Assembly (NCBI GenBank): GCA_030035585.1
Contig: CM057468.1
Span: 59,764,145 to 59,828,144, forward strand
Direction: 5' to 3'
DNA from: Dugong dugon
Lineage: Eukaryota; Chordata; Mammalia; Sirenia; Dugongidae
DNA: 64,000 nucleotides
Below are positions 59,220-64,000 of this stretch, in pieces. Positions within the stretch are counted from its first letter, which is position 1; every line of letters begins with the position of its first letter. A model generated the notes under the pieces. It did not search any database. It worked only from the letters and a program-made list of their open reading frames with translations, and was not told the origin of the DNA. The translations under genes and the position numbers were made by a program.

Positions 59220-59660
59220 AGATGAGTATGGTTGGATAAGTAGGTTTTATCTTCATCCAGTGGTTGTGGAGGCCCATTAAAAGCTTAGTAATTGGTACAT
59301 GATGTGATTAAATTGGTGTCTGACAAGTAATCTGCAGATGGTGCAATGATCTAGGCAAGTGAATTACAACAGGGCTCCTGAGGAATTGAAGCAAGACGTG
59401 TAAGCACACCTCACACCCGACCTCCCTGAAAAATAATGGTATTGGTGATGGAGAGGATAGAGTAGGTGAATATCGAAGAGGTATAACTGGGGACACTATC
59501 TGATGATTGATTGCATATGAGGGGGTGAGGAAATAAGCACTTGCCAAAGGTGGGTTCCTACTTTGGGCTTAATCAACTGAGTTGGCAATGATGTTGTTTA
59601 GAGGAGAACGACATTGACTTGGTAAACTGAGGGTGTAATGTAGTAATTTTTGATCATTGG
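59220..59660 (-). mobile_element. L2 LINE fragment
   Basis: TGCAATGATCTAGGCAAGTG and, further on, GGTGATGGAGAGGATAGAG, GGGCTTAATCAACTGAGTTG keep the order of the complement of the L2 end. The 79-codon frame at 59308-59547 lies within it. Confidence 0.55.
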
Positions 59661-60339
59661 TATTGTTATTACAATACAAGGAAGCTAACACACTTTTTTT
59701 AAATTTCTTTTAGCCATGACTATGTTATATTTGGTCACATATGCCAAATGATAATGATTTAACAACTGCTAACTATTTAAGAAAAATGATATATACATAA
59801 CAGGACCATACATGATTTGGCAAGTCTTTGTTATTATTATAGAAATAGGTGCACCAATAGTTAATTCAACAACCTCAGATTTACAGTGCATAACGTTTAT
59901 AAGCGTCAATATCTTTCTTTGTATCTTTTCTAAAGATACTCCTTCACCTTTGTCACCACATATGCAACAGTGGAGATTTTTGTAGTTTTATAATCATGTA
60001 TTTGTCTTTTGACCTGAAAGAGTGATTCCAAGTGATGGTTCCTGGGCCTGTGCCATCTGCCTAGGCAGGGTCTGTCAGATGGTAGCATGCCACTTGATTT
60101 GGACGATCTGGATCTTAAAAGTCCAAAGGGACTCAGCTTTTCAATCCGATAAAATCACATCATTAACTGTGGTATGAGAGATTCAAGAAGTGATCAAGAA
60201 CAAAAGCTTGAGGGCCAGAAGGCAGAGGGAGAGTAGGGAAAAAAAAAAAAAAAAAAGAACAAAAGCTTGGAGGAATTCAAGCATCTCATAAGCTACTGGC
60301 TACTAACTTGTGCTACTGACCCACAGACAGATGATACAA
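59661..60339. other. Non-coding DNA with A tract
   Basis: A run of about 17 A lies at 60240-60256; nothing else recognised. Confidence 0.4.
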
Positions 60340-60500
60340 CCAAAAAAACAAACTCATTGCTGTTGAATTGATTCCGACTCACAGTGACCCTATAGGACAG
60401 AGTAGAACTGCACCATAGAGTTTCCAAGGAGCACCTGGTGGATTCGAACTGCCGACCCTTTGGTTAGCAGCCAATCTCTTAATTATGCCACCGGGGTTCC
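60340..60500 (-). mobile_element. AfroSINE, short type, near complete
   Basis: TTGATTCCGACTCACAGTGA, GGATTCGAACTGCCGACC (complement of an intact tRNA B box) and a GCCACCGGGGTTCC end. Flanks share GATGATA (60330 and 60502), a probable target duplication. Confidence 0.95.
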
Positions 60501-60514
60501 GGATGATAACAGTT

Positions 60515-60580
60515 ATACCAAAAAAAACAAAAAAAAAAAACAAAAAAAAAAAAAGAAGGAAAGAAAGAAAAGAAACTAGG
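60515..60580. repeat. A-rich/GAAA simple repeat
   Basis: Long A runs then AAGGAAAGAAAGAAAAGAAA. Confidence 0.9.
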
Positions 60581-60741
60581 AAGTCCTGGGAACTCACAAT
60601 TATGCTATTTTTATTTCTCTAATCTAAGAAATATTTCTTAAAATTGTTTGTAATATTGTGGGTATTATTGTATTTTATGATGGGTCAAATTTATTTAATT
60701 TGACCTTGATTATGTTTTCATAGAAACATTAACCTCTCCTT

Positions 60742-60942
60742 TCATGGCACGAACGGTTAATGGGCTCAGCTGCTAAATGAAAAGTTGGAGGTTGGAGTCC
60801 ACTCAGAGGCACCTTGGAAGAAAGGCCTGGAGATCTATTCTGGAAAAATTAGCCATTGAAAACCCTATGGAGCACAGTTCTCTGACACACGTGGGGCTTT
60901 CATGAGTAGGAATCAACTCCACGGCAACTGGTTACTGATAAT
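60742..60942 (+). mobile_element. AfroSINE, long type
   Basis: ATGGCACGAACGGTTAATG, GAGGCACCTTGGAAGAAAGG, AAAACCCTATGGAGCACAGT and AATCAACTCCACGGCAACTG. Confidence 0.95.
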
Positions 60943-61308
60943 CAGAAGATTTAACTAGCTTTAAATGCTGCTGCGGATCAGTAGAGATGCCCTAGCTGAA
61001 TGGAAGGGACTGTCAGGTTTCCCATTGCTAATGGAGCTCACCTTCATATCAATAGCATTCTGCTGTTATTTTCCTCATGAAGAATTTCAAGATTGTTTTG
61101 ACATTTTTAGTCAGTGATCTGTTTACCTGTTCATTAGTTATTTATACCCTCAAGAACTGATCGTTGTTAGAAATATGCAATTGAACCAAAATGTGTCCCT
61201 GAGGCTCTGAAGCTATAACGAATGTGCAGAGTTGGAGAAAACAATTTTCTCTAGCTACTTTAATTGTTGAAGAAGTTTCACCTAATATTTACATACTCTT
61301 ATGTAGTA
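60943..61308. other. Non-coding DNA, nothing recognised
   Basis: No supported feature. Confidence 0.4.
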
Positions 61309-61310
61309 TA

Positions 61311-61520
61311 GGGATCCCTGAGTGTTGCAAATGTTTAGGCACTCATCTACTAGCCCAAAAGTTGGCAGTTCAGACCCACCAGAGGTGCCTCGGAAGACAG
61401 GCCTGGTGATCAGTTTCTGAAAGGTCACAGCCTTGAAAACCCTATGGAGCGGCTGTACTCTGCACATATGTGGTTGCTACGAGTCGGAATCGACTCAATG
61501 GCAGCTAACAACAATAACAA
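61311..61520 (+). mobile_element. AfroSINE, long type, with target duplication
   Basis: GGGATCCCTGAGTGTTGCAA to GAGTCGGAATCGACTCAATG. TAGTATA occurs just before (61304-61310) and after (61525-61531). Confidence 0.95.
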
Positions 61521-64000
61521 CACATAGTATATCCAGAAAGCTTTACTTTGATCACTGGTCCCCCTCCTGGTGATGGTAGGAGAAATTACCTTATCCTGAC
61601 TCCTTGGCCTCTGAGCTGGTATTCCCTCTGATTTCTGGTGTTTGGTCCTAGAGAAAGTCCCTTTCTTGTACCACGAAATGCTGTAGGGTTTGGTTGGCAC
61701 AACAGATTTTTTTTTCTTTTCATTTTTTTCTCAGTCACTAACAGTTGTTGGAAGTCTGCTTATTCTCTTCACATATAATATTACTCTAATTTTGCTGAAT
61801 CCATCCTCTAAAAATAAATAAAATTTAGTAGAAGCAATCGACTACAATGAGTTTCGGGTTACACACTTTTAAAATGAGAAGGCAATGATTATTCTGAATT
61901 TCAGACATTCAGTAGCTTGCACATATCCAGGCATTTACCACATCTTTACCCAAGTTTCACATTATGCATGTGTGATTATTTGAAATTATTTCTCAGAATA
62001 GTATTTTTTTTTTACTTTTATCAAAAATGTACATGTCATATGTTCAAATATAAATCTTTCTGATTACTTAATTTTTTAAATTTTATTAAACTAAATACGC
62101 ACCTGGGATCTTTTTATTATTATCATAAGTACATGTGGCTTATGAATTATATATTTGCTTTATCAAATGTAGAATCATTTTCCATATCTTCAAGCTTATC
62201 TAACTGCTCTGCCTCTTCACCGGCCTAAATGCCCTCTTCTGCTTTTCTTTTGGCCTATTCTGACCTCCTGCTGTCTTTCTAATTTCTAAGGTCAATTGAG
62301 ACAGGAGCAGACATTCTTGTTTTGATCCATTCCCACGTGGCCATCGCCTTATACAAACATGCTCTGTATCGGTGCTCAAATTTTTAAAAAAATTTGAACT
62401 GAATTAAGGTACTGATTTAAACTCTTAAAAATATGTTGTCGTAATAGATCACGTATTTGGCCATAACGTTCCTTTTTTTTTTCTGCACAGAAATGTACAA
62501 CATTATTCCTTGATTCCGATAAGCAAAAATGTTGACATCAAAGGCAGCCGTTGTTTCTTTGCTCAGTCTGAATCATATAAAATTCGAGTGTGCAATTAGA
62601 TATTTTGGGGAAGCTGTACTAACACAGAGGTTTTTGGTGATTCAAATCATAAACGTACGCTAATACAAGTCATTTTAAGAATAAAATATGCTACAAATTG
62701 ATGAAGTACAAAATATAAAAACACAAAAGAATAACCTATCATATTGCCAACATTATATTAGTCATGTTAAACTCTTCAAGTTAGAAAACTTAAAACGGAA
62801 GACTAAGGCTTTACCTACAATTCCCGTTTTTAGTTTCAGTTGAGTTTTTGTTCTCCAAGATTTATGAACATATTCTAAATTCAATCCATTTAAAATATAG
62901 CATTACTTTTTATGACATGGGAGAAATAAATGCTTTACTTTTCTTAAATTCTCAATTGAAGTTTAATGCTTATGAGTTTTATGGTATAGAATATATATCA
63001 TAATATATAGGATTTCATTGTAGAACTATCTTACATTGGTGTGTTTGTACATCTTACAATTAGATATGAAAAAGGGCCATTTTTCAACTATATAAATTTG
63101 AAAGGCTGGTGTCTATCAATAAAATAATTTACAAAGTGAAGGTAAGAGAAAACACAAGAATCAAATGTTAATTATTCCTCATTTGTCTTATTACAGGGCA
63201 ACTTTGTCATTTTCAGGGTAATCCAGTTAGAAGTTCTTTACATTTGAGAGGTAGCCGATGTCTTCTCAATCTTAACACTCCCCGCAAAAAAAGGGCAAAA
63301 CAAAAAAGCCAAACAGACAAGAAATTAATTAAAATTTTCATAAAATGTATGTGGCAAGGAATTGGAATTATGGAAGATTGCATACATTTTCAATTTTTAT
63401 TAAACCTTTTCAAGTTAATTTATAAGTCATAATTTATATTAAAAGCTAGCTTTCTGAAAGTTGTCTGTTAAGTAGTTCTAATTTTGAAGCATTTGATTTT
63501 GTCACCTATTGATTTAGGCAAAAGAGTTGTTATATTTAGTGTTTAGTAGATGATTTATCGTAAGACACTCAATACATGTGAATTGAAGAAATCATCAATT
63601 TCTGAAGGAAACTGTAAATCTAAATGTAGAAACTAGAAAGACAAAGTACGTTGGGTATTATTTTACACTTTTTAGAAGTAACATTTAAATATTCATTTCT
63701 TCAAGTGTATGTAAAAACATAACACGTTTTACTGGGAAATCACCAATTAGTGTTTAACGCGTATTTAAAATTTAATCGGTAGGGGTATATAGAAATGCTA
63801 AACAACATGAGTTAACCATAAGCAAATTATTTCTTTAAATTTTATAATATATACTCCTGGAGGAAGACAATTCCTCAGTGTGATAAAATAGAGTACATCA
63901 TAAATCACAGAAATTATCATAGGGTATTTAGCGTATTTGTATTATTTTCCTTTTTTTTCTGAAAGACATTAATGCATTCTTATTTCTTGGGGAAATATTG
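61521..64000. other. AT-rich DNA, nothing recognised
   Basis: A 2.5-kb stretch to the window edge. The 91-codon minus-strand frame 61425-61700 runs into the SINE and is not a gene. No repeat family, exon or RNA gene could be supported. Confidence 0.45.

Noticed and set aside
60340-60500. tRNA gene suggested by an intact B box
   Set aside because: The sequence continues as an AfroSINE and the cloverleaf is not complete; it is a tRNA-derived SINE.

Overview
The window is nuclear DNA from an afrotherian mammal, most likely an elephant. The evidence is about twenty copies of a tRNA-derived AfroSINE (motifs such as CCATAGGGTTTCCAAGGAGC and GAGTCGATTCC), a BovB/RTE element, a lineage-type L1 with a long 3' UTR, and ancient eutherian repeats (MIR, L2, MER5, MaLR, ERV-L). 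I found no host protein-coding gene, no exon with convincing splice context and no structural RNA gene. The window reads as intergenic or deep intronic DNA. All open frames of note are either decayed transposon genes or chance frames.

Layout. 1-1.6 kb: 5' part of an antisense BovB/RTE. 1.6-11.1 kb: an antisense, nearly full-length 7.9-kb L1 (3' UTR, ORF2, ORF1, GC-rich repeated 5' UTR) set between older antisense L1 fragments and interrupted by a MaLR-type solo LTR with a perfect 5-bp target duplication. 11.3-18 kb: MIR, AfroSINEs, a MaLR LTR, MER5A copies and an ERV1-like LTR with a SINE inside. 18-27 kb: two old sense-strand L1 composites, broken by three LTR-like insertions. 27-34 kb: an ERV1-like LTR, L2, MIR, a small hAT-like inverted-repeat element with its 8-bp duplication, and a 106-bp AC microsatellite. 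34.6-36.9 kb: a local duplication in which one copy has lost about 0.8 kb. 36.9-43.5 kb: mainly unannotated AT-rich DNA. 43.7-50.7 kb: a second copy of the MaLR-type solo LTR, then an antisense 5'-truncated ERV-L provirus (gag-pro-RT-RNase H-integrase-dUTPase-LTR, no env) that carries a third copy of the same LTR in gag. 50.7-64 kb: AT-rich DNA with L2, MIR, AfroSINEs and a 5'-truncated L1 tail.

How it fits together. No gene set works together here; the layers give an order of insertion instead. Ancient L2, MIR and MER5 are oldest, then old L1 and ERV-L, then the lineage L1, then the MaLR-type LTRs (found inside both the L1 and the ERV-L) and the AfroSINEs. The catalytic residues I could read in the ERV-L and L1 are partly lost, so no autonomous element looks active.

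I do not see a new gene system. The items most worth a second look are the local duplication at 34.6-36.9 kb, the hAT-like miniature element at 30.6 kb, the lineage LTR family with intact target duplications, two unidentified insertions in old L1 DNA, the repeated L1 5' UTR and a perfect 19-bp hairpin at 18.0 kb. Family names come from recalled consensus patterns without a database search; boundaries are approximate unless a target duplication is stated.
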